A stretch of DNA of 64,000 nt from Candidatus Bathyarchaeota archaeon A05DMB-5 (GTDB taxonomy: Archaea; Thermoproteota; Bathyarchaeia; Bathyarchaeales; Bathycorpusculaceae): contig JABFQP010000001.1 of assembly GCA_019685655.1 (NCBI GenBank), forward strand, positions 248,001 to 312,000. Direction: 5' to 3'. The notes beneath the pieces were generated by a model. The model saw nothing but the letters and a program-made list of their open reading frames with translations. It was not told the origin of the DNA and ran no database searches. Made by a program: the position numbers and the translations under genes. Position 1 is the stretch's first letter. Every line of letters begins with the position of its first letter. Shown here piece by piece: positions 1 through 6,926 of the stretch.

Positions 1-11
1 ACACATGCTTA

Positions 12-22
12 GATTTATAAAT
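12..22 (+). promoter_or_regulatory. TATA box for the AbrB-PhoU gene
   Basis: An AT-rich element containing TTTATAAA lies about 60 bases before the first downstream ATG of the regulator gene. It fits the archaeal TATA box and predicts transcription starting near position 42. The upstream BRE would fall at the window edge, so this is only a reasonable guess. Confidence 0.4.
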
Positions 23-77
23 TGGCGTTTTGTTTAGATATGTTAATATTCGAAGTCTGAACATTAACTTTGAGAGT

Positions 78-1070
78 ATGGCGATACGTATGAGCGAATT
101 ACGCAAAGTCCAACGTACTCCAACCGGAACCTTTTTCGTGTGTTTACCCCGCACTTGGGCGGAACAGTATGGTTTGAAAAAAGGGTCTATCGTAGCCATT
201 AGCGAAACTGCCGATGGCAAGCTCTTGATAGACACCAAGTACAATGTGGAGCCTTCTCCCCTTACTGCCAACTTGAAGCCTGGACCATACTTGGGGCGTG
301 AGATTATTGGCAAATATTTACTTGGATTTGACATTATTCGTGTTGAGTCAAAGGAACGTATTAGCTTTGAGGTGCGGGATGCTGTCAAAAAAACTGTTAG
401 TCGTTTGGTTGGGTTAGAAATTATTGAAGAGGACTACGCAAAAATTGTTTTGCAATGTTTGCTTGAGCCGTCGGGGTTTCCGCCTGAGAAAATTCTCCGT
501 CGCGGCTATGCGATTGTTTCGAGCATGCACCGAGATGTTGTTAACTCTTTTACTGACGGAGATGTACAGCTAGCTAAAAGCGTCATTGCGCGCGACGACG
601 AAAGTAACAGGCTTTATTTTCTCTTAGTACGTATCTTGCGCACAATAATTCAGAATCCAAGTTTAAGCGACAAACTAGGTGTTAGCCCAATTGAGTGCTT
701 GGATTACCGGTTAGCGGCAAGCCTTGTAGAAGCAATCGGAGATGAATGTGTGCGCGTGGCAATGAAAACTGTTGAGTTGAAAGAGACGAAGCTTGCTGAA
801 GATTTAAAGAAACTGTTTGTAGACTTTCACATGCTCTGTTTTGAGGCTCACGAAAACGCATTAACTTCGTTTTTTGTGGGTGACATCGCCTTGGCGGAGA
901 ATGTGCGGAATATGCGAGAAAAAATTGACAAAGCATTTACTAACATTGAAAGGGTTGCACGGGCTCAGTCGCTCGATGTTGTGCCACAGATTCTAGCAGC
1001 GGCTTCGTTCTTAAGACAAATCTATGAACATAGTGTTGACATAGCGGATTTGGTCATGCCTAAAAGGTAA
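78..1070 (+). CDS. AbrB/SpoVT-domain PhoU-like regulator
   Basis: This is a two-domain protein of about 330 residues. Residues 5-50 form a SpoVT/AbrB swapped-hairpin DNA-binding domain (RKVQ, GTFFVCLPRTW, GLKKGSIVAI). Residues from about 110 to the end are helical and PhoU-like, with a repeated pattern of spaced Arg, Glu and Asp in long helices. Archaeal proteins of this architecture are annotated as phosphate uptake regulators; the direct target is not known from this sequence. The frame is open back to position 30, but ATG 78 or ATG 90 fits the AbrB start better. No phosphate transporter gene is adjacent, so the role in phosphate control is family inference. It ends 12 bases before the end of the convergent bactofilin-like gene. 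Confidence 0.85.
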   Translation: MAIRMSELRKVQRTPTGTFFVCLPRTWAEQYGLKKGSIVAISETADGKLLIDTKYNVEPSPLTANLKPGPYLGREIIGKYLLGFDIIRVESKERISFEVRDAVKKTVSRLVGLEIIEEDYAKIVLQCLLEPSGFPPEKILRRGYAIVSSMHRDVVNSFTDGDVQLAKSVIARDDESNRLYFLLVRILRTIIQNPSLSDKLGVSPIECLDYRLAASLVEAIGDECVRVAMKTVELKETKLAEDLKKLFVDFHMLCFEAHENALTSFFVGDIALAENVRNMREKIDKAFTNIERVARAQSLDVVPQILAAASFLRQIYEHSVDIADLVMPKR

Positions 1071-1082
1071 AGTCTAACTACT

Positions 1083-2303
1083 TTAGAAAGAAAGTTTTTC
1101 TACTTTTTGTGGAGCTTTGCTCAACGAAACATTTTCCTCTATTCTTAATTCACGGGAGTAGTGAACTTCGCCGTCTATGCGGCAATGAGATTCGATAACA
1201 ACATTTTCGCCGTAAACATTCCTTGCGTAGGCTCCTTCTCTCATTAAAATTTGTTTTCCAAAGAGATCTCCCACACTAGCATTTTTGTTGATAACAACTC
1301 GCTCTGCTCTTATTGGCCCGTGAACCTTGCCTCTATGGCCGATCTCCACAAAACGCGCTGTCACGCCTTCCGTTGTTCTTATCGAGCCACCAACTTCCAC
1401 ATGGTCTTCTACCGTAACTTTTTTTGCACTTAATGCTCCGCCCACTTCGATATCTTTTGCGGTAATTTCCCCGCCTATTTCGACTATGCCTCCTACTTCC
1501 AATTCACTAGAAAGCTTCAAAGATTTGCCAACTTCCAATCTGCCACCTACATCGATTTCCACGCCTTCTGCTGCTCCAGTTATCTTTACTTTTCCGCCAA
1601 CATCAATATCTTCAAAATTTAGGTCGCCTTTAACTTCTAATGAGCCTCCTACATCTATTTTGCGTCCCTTGTTTTTGTTGGAGAGACAGGCGATTCCGCC
1701 AACATCGATTTCTTCAAATTCTAATTGGTCATCTGACTCAAAGCTTCCGCCGACATTTATTTCGTCTATTTTTCCTCCTTTTACTTTGGCGGTTCCTCCT
1801 ACCTCAAGTGTTTTGATGTTACTTTTTGATTCAATGAGGAGTCTTCCTCCCACGTCAACGTCGGCTGCTTCGACTTCGCCTTTGGCTCTGAAACTTCCGC
1901 CGACATCTATGCCTTCTGCCTTTAGTGCGCCTTCTACGTTTAGGCTTCCACCCACATCTATTTTTTCTGCGACCAAGTCTTTGCTGACATGTAATGCCTT
2001 GTCAATGTCCACATGCTTTGCGGCCATTTTTCCGTAGACCTTCAGTTGTCCATCTTCAATTTCAACTGAATTTTTTATTTCCAAGTTTCCATGAATAGTC
2101 ACGTCGTCTTCTGCTTCTAGATTCTCCGCTGATAGGTCGCATTCGAAAGTGTTGTTTCCTTCGCAGTAAATGTTGCCGAGAACGTTTACTTTAGGAGGTG
2201 TTCCTTTTCCTTTTATGATTGAGTTTCTGCCAACTCTTAGGTCAGCATTTACTACATCTAAAGTTACAGTGCTTTTTGACGGGATAGTTATTTTTTCACT
2301 CAT
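1083..2303 (-). CDS. Bactofilin-like repeat protein with twelve VGG rungs
   Basis: The 406-residue protein is built almost wholly of short beta-strand repeats. A core motif, typically IDVGG, EVGG or INVGG, occurs twelve times between residues 115 and 306 with a spacing of 16-18 residues, as expected for one rung of a right-handed beta-helix. The C-terminal 100 residues resemble bactofilin / polymer-forming cytoskeletal domains (HGPIRAERVVI, ENVVIESHCRIDGEV). There is no signal peptide or membrane segment, so it is probably cytoplasmic. The start ATG follows GGTGAGG. It lies downstream of a winged-helix gene and a 74-residue gene on the same strand. A scaffold or filament role is inferred from the fold; the ligand or partner is unknown. 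Confidence 0.75.
   Translation of the reverse strand: MSEKITIPSKSTVTLDVVNADLRVGRNSIIKGKGTPPKVNVLGNIYCEGNNTFECDLSAENLEAEDDVTIHGNLEIKNSVEIEDGQLKVYGKMAAKHVDIDKALHVSKDLVAEKIDVGGSLNVEGALKAEGIDVGGSFRAKGEVEAADVDVGGRLLIESKSNIKTLEVGGTAKVKGGKIDEINVGGSFESDDQLEFEEIDVGGIACLSNKNKGRKIDVGGSLEVKGDLNFEDIDVGGKVKITGAAEGVEIDVGGRLEVGKSLKLSSELEVGGIVEIGGEITAKDIEVGGALSAKKVTVEDHVEVGGSIRTTEGVTARFVEIGHRGKVHGPIRAERVVINKNASVGDLFGKQILMREGAYARNVYGENVVIESHCRIDGEVHYSRELRIEENVSLSKAPQKVEKLSF
1386..1961 (-). repeat. Twelve in-gene tandem repeats of about 51 bases
   Basis: Within the bactofilin-like gene, codons for x-[DEN]-V-G-G recur twelve times, with the VGG starting at residues 117, 134, 151, 168, 184, 201, 218, 235, 252, 270, 287 and 304. 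The period is close to 17 codons. The DNA copies have diverged at synonymous and variable sites, so this is a protein-level repeat rather than a recent DNA duplication. Confidence 0.9.
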
Positions 2304-2374
2304 TTTAAATCCTCACCTTAATCTTTTTTACAATGTTTAAAAAGGGGACTCACATGTAGTGACTAGTTTTTGTC

Positions 2375-2599
2375 TCAATTGGTTGTTGTTCTTAGTTTGC
2401 AGTATGTTGCTTTTGCTCTTTCCATTTCTACCTTTGCCTTGCAGGTTTCATCTGTCTCAGTTCTAATTAATAATGCAGAATTTGACTTGGTTAACTTGAT
2501 ATTGATGTTTTTAATGAACCCAAACAGTTTTGCTCCTATAGTAACTTTCTTCTGCGATTCTCCCTTCAAACTTACCTCATTCTTTATATGACGTACCAT
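2375..2599 (-). CDS. Small basic protein, unknown function
   Basis: This 74-residue protein is not recognised. Its start ATG follows GAGGTG with good spacing, which supports translation. It is rich in Lys and Thr, has no membrane segment, and looks like a short beta-rich domain followed by a helical tail containing two cysteines. It sits between a winged-helix gene and the bactofilin-like gene on the same strand, with 71 bases to the latter, so the three may be co-transcribed. A link to the bactofilin-like protein is inferred from position only. Confidence 0.6.
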   Translation of the reverse strand: MVRHIKNEVSLKGESQKKVTIGAKLFGFIKNINIKLTKSNSALLIRTETDETCKAKVEMERAKATYCKLRTTTN

Positions 2600-2698
2600 T
2601 TTTCATTCACCTCGCTTTTTTAACTAAAACCAGATAACCTTCTTCACCTCTTAAAAGGCGACGCACATAAAGAGAACACATTCGGTAGTTACAATTTG

Positions 2699-2992
2699 TT
2701 ACTGTTCCTCTAAAGCAGCGAAGAACTTTCGCATTCTCTTGAATGTTTCCAAATATTCCAAACCCCATTTTGTTGCTCTATACTTCTTTGCGTCGTTTAC
2801 TGTTACTTCGCGAACAAATCCGTGAGAGACCAGAAAATTCAAGATCTTCTTTGTTCTGTCCACGGGCATGTTGGCGCCGTAAGAGATTCTTGTTAAGGAA
2901 CATAGTCCCTTCATCGCTATTATTTCTATGATATTTGCGTAAATATCGTACTTTGTTCTTCTCTGTTCATTTGACAATGGTTGCTTCCTCAA
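2699..2992 (-). CDS. Winged-helix DNA-binding protein
   Basis: The 97-residue protein has the pattern of small archaeal winged-helix regulators (HTH_45-like): residues 14-30 form the first helix, residues 33-60 carry the helix-turn-helix (SLTRISYGANMP then a recognition helix with KKILNFLVSHGFV), and KKYRATKWGLEYLETF forms the wing and last helix. Such proteins are usually local transcription regulators. It heads the unit that runs through the 74-residue gene to the bactofilin-like gene, so it may control them; this is positional inference. Confidence 0.8.
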   Translation of the reverse strand: MRKQPLSNEQRRTKYDIYANIIEIIAMKGLCSLTRISYGANMPVDRTKKILNFLVSHGFVREVTVNDAKKYRATKWGLEYLETFKRMRKFFAALEEQ

Positions 2993-3044
2993 ATTACGTT
3001 ACTATTAAATGCTGCATGCTTAATCTTAATTTTGGTGATGCCTA

Positions 3045-3851
3045 TTGCATTCTACACCTTTCGGCGTCAAACAATACCACATTGCATGCAAAAAAGGCGA
3101 CTTAACCAAATGTTTACTTGCACCCGGCGACCCTGACCGCGTTCCGAGAATTGCCCGCTTCTGGGATTCTGCTCATGAAGTTTCTTGCCACCGTGAGTTT
3201 CGAAGTTTCACAGGAAAATACAAGGGAGTTCCAATTTCTGCCATGTCCAGCGGTATTGGTCCTGCTTGCATGAGCATACTTGCTAATGAGGCTTCTCGCG
3301 TAGGCGTGGAGACATTTATTCGTGTGGGCAGCACGGGCGCGATACAAAAACACATTGAATGTGGCGATGTGATTATTTCCTCTGCTGCTGTACGCCTTGA
3401 CTGCACAAGCAACTGTTACATTATGCCCGAATATCCCGCTGTTGCAAACTACGAAGTCTTATTGGCTTTGATTGAAGCGGCTGAATGCTTGGGCATAAGC
3501 AACTATCACGTGGGCGTGACAGCAACAACCGCAGATTTCTACGCTGGACAAGACCGCCCAACAAAAACAGCAAAAAATGGCAGTCTACTACTGGCATTAC
3601 AAAAGGCTGGAGTGCTAAATTTCGAGATGGAAACCGCCACGTTATACACTCTTGCAAGTCTTCTCGGGTTACGCGCAGGTTCAATATGCGCTGTTTACGC
3701 CAACAGATGCACAAACGAATTTAAACCACAAGCAGGCGAAGAAACCGCAATAAAAATCGCAAACGAAGCAGTAAAAATACTTAATGAATGGGACAAAACA
3801 AAACATAAACGCAAAAAACAATGGTTTTTCCCATCGCTTCTCTCCGAATAA
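3045..3851 (+). CDS. udp: Uridine phosphorylase (nucleoside phosphorylase family)
   Basis: The protein would cleave uridine or a related nucleoside with phosphate to the free base and ribose 1-phosphate. The PNP/UDP family signature is clear: phosphate-binding APGDPDRV near the N-terminus, SSGIGPACMSI, GSTGAIQ, and the ribose-binding NFEMETATLYTLASLL near residue 190. The start is TTG 3045: an in-frame TGA lies at 3036-3038 and GGTGA (3034-3038) gives the ribosome site. At 268 residues it is close to the usual length. Substrate preference (uridine, or a purine nucleoside) cannot be settled from sequence alone. It fits nucleoside salvage together with DeoC and OPRT in this window. Confidence 0.9.
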   Translation: MHSTPFGVKQYHIACKKGDLTKCLLAPGDPDRVPRIARFWDSAHEVSCHREFRSFTGKYKGVPISAMSSGIGPACMSILANEASRVGVETFIRVGSTGAIQKHIECGDVIISSAAVRLDCTSNCYIMPEYPAVANYEVLLALIEAAECLGISNYHVGVTATTADFYAGQDRPTKTAKNGSLLLALQKAGVLNFEMETATLYTLASLLGLRAGSICAVYANRCTNEFKPQAGEETAIKIANEAVKILNEWDKTKHKRKKQWFFPSLLSE

Positions 3852-3892
3852 TGAAAACTCTTTTAGAAGACAAACACGCTTCACCTAATTAA

Positions 3893-4027
3893 GCCGGGGT
3901 GGCGGAGCGGTTAACGCGCTGGCCTCGAGATCCACCAGCCTATATATAAGGGGGCTAGGAGAAAAAAGCACAAGCAAGCCAGTGGGCCTTCGGGCTCGCA
4001 AGGGTTCGAATCCCTTCCCCGGCGCCA
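3893..4027 (+). tRNA. tRNA-Ser(CGA) with a 47-base intron
   Basis: Acceptor arms GCCGGGG and CCCCGGC pair fully, with discriminator G and an encoded CCA at 4025-4027. The anticodon stem is CTGGC/GCCAG, and loop CTCGAGA gives anticodon CGA at 3926-3928. The long variable arm (about 3983-3999) and the T-arm AAGGG-TTCGAAT-CCCTT confirm a class II tRNA, hence serine. The loop is interrupted after G37 by an intron at about 3930-3976, the standard archaeal 37/38 site, to be removed by the bulge-helix-bulge endonuclease. Confidence 0.95.
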
Positions 4028-4063
4028 TAATGTTAAACTATTGATTGCGCAGAGTTTAAGTGT

Positions 4064-5029
4064 ATGAAAGCGACTGCTGTTGCGCATCCTATTCAAGGCT
4101 TAATCAAGTATCATGGATTAAGAGATGAAAAGCTGAGAATTCCCTTTCACGATAGCATATCTGTTTGCATCGAAGCCTTGCACACTACGAGTACGGTTGA
4201 GACGGTCAATTCGTCAAAGAAAGACTCTGTGATAATAAATGGAAAAGAGGCTGTGGGCAAAGATTTTGAAAGAGTCGAAGCTGTTCTAAACAAGTTAAGA
4301 AACCTTACCAGCTATTCGGGAAGTTTCAAAGTTGTGTCCCAAAACAGTATAACTGGCGGAAAAGGGTTGGGTTTTTCTGCTTCCGCTTTCACCGCTCTTG
4401 GCACTGCTACTTGCGCCGCCTTAAGCTTTGAGATTGATTATATTTCACTTTCTGAATTGGTCAGACTCGGCGCGGGTTCCGCCACAAAAAGTCTTGCCGG
4501 AAGCTTCGCAATATGGTACGCAAACAAGAATGGCAAATCATATGCTGAGCCAATTGTAGAGCCAGAAACTGTGAATTTGGGCATGGTTATTGTTCCAATA
4601 TTTTCTGCGATTAAAACAGACGAAGCACACAGCGAAGTCCTCAGCTCCCCATTATTCAAGGCTAGATTAAAATACGTGACAAAAATCGCCAAAACAATGA
4701 AACACGCTATAGAAGTGGGCGATATTGCTACAATAGGACAGCTTGCTGAAGAAGACAGCTTAAATCTTCACGCTAGCACCATGACTGGCGAAGCGCACAT
4801 GATTCTTTGGGAGCCTGAAACTGTGCGAATAATAAAAGAAGTGCAGAAAATGCGATGTGAAGGCATACCTGCGTGGTTTTCAATGGATACAGGGCCATCA
4901 GTATTCATTAACACTTACGCCAACCATATGGAAAACATAGCTGATAGGCTTCGTGAAATAGGCTTTTCTAAGGTTATAGTCAGTAAAGTCGGTGGCAAAC
5001 CATTTCTTAGCAAAGAACACCTTTTCTGA
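4064..5029 (+). CDS. Mevalonate diphosphate decarboxylase-family GHMP enzyme
   Basis: The 321-residue protein belongs to the GHMP superfamily and aligns best with mevalonate (di)phosphate decarboxylases: LIKYHG near residue 15, the ATP loop GLGFSASAF at 101-109, GAGSATKSLAGS at 136, TDEAHS at 185, NLHASTM at 234 and MDTGPSV with the likely catalytic Asp at 275. Differences are visible: the usual Arg of GSACRS is Lys142, and the usual YWGKRD reads YHGLRD. In archaea such homologues include true MVAPP decarboxylase, mevalonate 5-phosphate decarboxylase and mevalonate 3-kinase, so the substrate is open. The window also encodes phosphomevalonate dehydratase, which belongs to a different branch of the pathway. 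Confidence 0.8.
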   Translation: MKATAVAHPIQGLIKYHGLRDEKLRIPFHDSISVCIEALHTTSTVETVNSSKKDSVIINGKEAVGKDFERVEAVLNKLRNLTSYSGSFKVVSQNSITGGKGLGFSASAFTALGTATCAALSFEIDYISLSELVRLGAGSATKSLAGSFAIWYANKNGKSYAEPIVEPETVNLGMVIVPIFSAIKTDEAHSEVLSSPLFKARLKYVTKIAKTMKHAIEVGDIATIGQLAEEDSLNLHASTMTGEAHMILWEPETVRIIKEVQKMRCEGIPAWFSMDTGPSVFINTYANHMENIADRLREIGFSKVIVSKVGGKPFLSKEHLF

Positions 5030-5085
5030 TGCAGTTGCTTTACCCCAAAAATATGTTACTGTCTGCTCAACAAGCTCTTTTATTA

Positions 5086-5283
5086 CTACGCTATCTTCGT
5101 TGTTACTACTGCCTTGATATTCCGTTTGTTCTCTGGTATCTTAACAAATTTTACGCCAACATTGTTTAGAATTTCTTCTACCGCCTTTCTTGCCGCTTTC
5201 TTTGTTGGGTATTCTCCTTTTAATTCAATCCACGGTAAAGTATCATCAACTTTTATCCATACTGCGTACAAATGCTTCACCAT
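5086..5283 (-). CDS. Small conserved-looking protein, unknown function
   Basis: A 65-residue protein with a compact alpha/beta pattern: a first strand (HLYAVWIKV), a strand around WIELKGEY, a basic helix (KKAARKAVEEILNNV), then a final strand pair. It has no membrane segment. The amino-acid pattern looks genuinely coding, but the ribosome site upstream of the ATG is poor. It lies tail-to-tail with the GHMP gene and divergent from the transporter leader. Function unknown. Confidence 0.55.
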   Translation of the reverse strand: MVKHLYAVWIKVDDTLPWIELKGEYPTKKAARKAVEEILNNVGVKFVKIPENKRNIKAVVTTKIA

Positions 5284-5366
5284 TATTAGACTTGGAAAAG
5301 GTTAGAATTCTGGTAATTAAAACAGTTATGAATTTTTAGTAATGATTTTTGTTAAGTTTTTGGAAA

Positions 5367-5376
5367 CTTATTTAAG
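5367..5376 (+). promoter_or_regulatory. TATA box upstream of the transporter leader
   Basis: CTTATTTAAG is a good archaeal TATA element. It predicts transcription starting about 25 bases downstream, near 5395-5400, leaving an unusually long 5' leader of about 260 bases before the transporter gene. Confidence 0.55.
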
Positions 5377-5392
5377 GGATGCTGTACCAATC

Positions 5393-5658
5393 GTTAGGGT
5401 TTAGGAGCGACTATTTGGGTGGAAATTGAAGGTACACTTGGAAAAGCCATGTTGAAGGGGTGCCTATGGATGAACGGAGACACAGAAAGTTCAGAAGAAG
5501 GTGAACAAAGTGAAGCTAGCCAACAGTCCAAACTGCACTTACGAGGAGTTTCCATTAACAACGCGTACAGCAAGAAAACACACCCAACAAGTTTTCACTT
5601 TTAGACTAATTCAAAATCTCTTCTTGTGTAATATCTTCCAGAAGGAGGCATCACGCCG
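5393..5658 (+). promoter_or_regulatory. Long structured leader of the SLC41/MgtE-like transporter
   Basis: This stretch, part of a 375-base gap without a firm gene, lies between the TATA box and the transporter ATG. GTTAG at 5393-5397 can pair with CTAGC at 5516-5520, enclosing about 120 bases in the manner of a riboswitch P1 helix. The beginning (CGTTAGG...) and the end (AAGGTGAACAAAGTGAAGCTAGC) loosely recall bacterial M-box Mg2+ sensors, but the conserved internal loops are not convincingly present. An ORF from GTG 5419 to TAG 5604 (61 codons) with GGAG at 5404 could be a leader peptide; its sequence matches nothing recognised. AAGGAGG at 5642-5648 is the ribosome site for the transporter. 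Confidence 0.4.
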
Positions 5659-6876
5659 ATGAATCACACTGTAAACGCAAAGCCTTTCCTTAAGACGTTT
5701 AGAGAAACTCTAATTGCCTTCTCCTTTGATGTCGGCGGGTTACTTGCTGGCTTCTTTGTCGCTCTTCAACTTGGCGTTTTCCAGCAGTCTCCTTGGGCTA
5801 TTGCGCTGTATTCTATTATTGTAAGTGCAAAAGGTGTTATTGGAGGTTTGCTTAGTGGACGTTTAAGCACAGCATTACACATCGGTACAATTTACCCACG
5901 CTTTCTCAAAAACACTGAGAGTTTTTACAAGTTGTATGCGGCTCTTGTAGTCATCACTTTTGTCACTAGTATAGTGATGAGTATGTTCTCCTTAGTTTTT
6001 GGTCTTCTTTTCTGGGGTATCTCTTTTGCAGATTTTCCGGCAATCTTAGTGGTGGTTGTAGCTACTATGACTTTGGGATTAACAATCACTTTGATTACTA
6101 TGATGGTTGCGTTTATCACTTTTAAGAAAGGCATAGACCCTGATGTTGTTGTATACCCTGTAATGTCGACTGTTGCTGACATACTCATAACAATATTCTA
6201 TATTCTCGTGCTAACCTTGTTCTTTCTTTCTGGCGCGTTTGGCGTCTACGCTCTACTTTTTATCACTTTAATTCCTGTGATTCTAATTGTTTACATTATA
6301 CCTCGGAATGTCCATAGTAAGGAGTTCATGAAAACTGTTAAAGAGTCTATGTTTACAATGTTATTTGTTGCAATCATCGTTAATGTTACCGGGACTGTTC
6401 TAAAGAGAATAAGTAGTATTGTAGGGGATAGAAGGGAAATTTACACAGTTTATCCCGCGCTGATAGATTTAGTAGGTGATGTAGGATCTGTTGTCGGCTC
6501 AACTGCAATGACAAAGCTTGCTTTGGGTATGCTTAAATCGTCTATGTCTTCCATAAAACAGCATAGTGCCCAGATTTTCAGTGCTTGGTTAGCGTCAATC
6601 TTATATTTCGTCCTTCTTGGTGTTTTATCTTTGTCAATAAACGGCCTATTTCTATTGTTTAACTTCTTCAATTTGATTTTGATTTTATTAGTAGCGAATA
6701 TGATTGCAGTTGCAGCGATAATTTTAGTGTCATATGCCCTTTCAATCTTAACATTTCAAAAAGGTCTGGACCCTGATAATTTCGTTATTCCCATTGAAAG
6801 TTCATTTGCTGATAGCATGACCTCTATTGCATTGCTTGTTGCCTTATTTTTGGTTGGCTTTCTTTTTGGAGGATAG
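5659..6876 (+). CDS. SLC41/MgtE-type divalent cation transporter
   Basis: The 405-residue protein is all membrane: two copies of the MgtE integral-membrane domain in tandem, as in SLC41 transporters, with no cytoplasmic N and CBS domains. The two halves carry matching motifs, FKKGIDPDVVVYPVMSTVADI split near residue 155 and FQKGLDPDNFVIPIESSFADS near residue 368, whose acidic residues line the ion path in this family. It would move Mg2+ or a related divalent ion across the cytoplasmic membrane. The start ATG follows AAGGAGG. The next gene encodes a PhoU-TrkA_C protein, and the two are likely one transcript preceded by a long leader. Confidence 0.88.
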   Translation: MNHTVNAKPFLKTFRETLIAFSFDVGGLLAGFFVALQLGVFQQSPWAIALYSIIVSAKGVIGGLLSGRLSTALHIGTIYPRFLKNTESFYKLYAALVVITFVTSIVMSMFSLVFGLLFWGISFADFPAILVVVVATMTLGLTITLITMMVAFITFKKGIDPDVVVYPVMSTVADILITIFYILVLTLFFLSGAFGVYALLFITLIPVILIVYIIPRNVHSKEFMKTVKESMFTMLFVAIIVNVTGTVLKRISSIVGDRREIYTVYPALIDLVGDVGSVVGSTAMTKLALGMLKSSMSSIKQHSAQIFSAWLASILYFVLLGVLSLSINGLFLLFNFFNLILILLVANMIAVAAIILVSYALSILTFQKGLDPDNFVIPIESSFADSMTSIALLVALFLVGFLFGG

Positions 6877-6926
6877 GGTTAAAATATTCTTTACCTTATA
6901 CTTTGCCTTGGAGCGACCTTAAAAGT

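Noticed and set aside
1386-1961. Regularly spaced repeats, as in a CRISPR array
   Set aside because: The repeats are codons of one protein with a 51-base period and no invariant DNA repeat or unique spacers.
1327-2037. Plus-strand 236-residue open frame opposite the bactofilin-like gene
   Set aside because: It is low-complexity (repeated Pro-Pro-Thr-Ser) because it mirrors the VGG repeats on the other strand; no ribosome site, no recognisable fold.
3911-4096. 61-residue minus-strand frame across the tRNA-Ser gene
   Set aside because: It lies opposite the tRNA; any protein-like pattern comes from the tRNA sequence.
5419-5604. 61-codon frame in the transporter leader as a normal gene
   Set aside because: The sequence matches no family and overlaps the possible RNA structure; kept only as a possible leader peptide within that entry.
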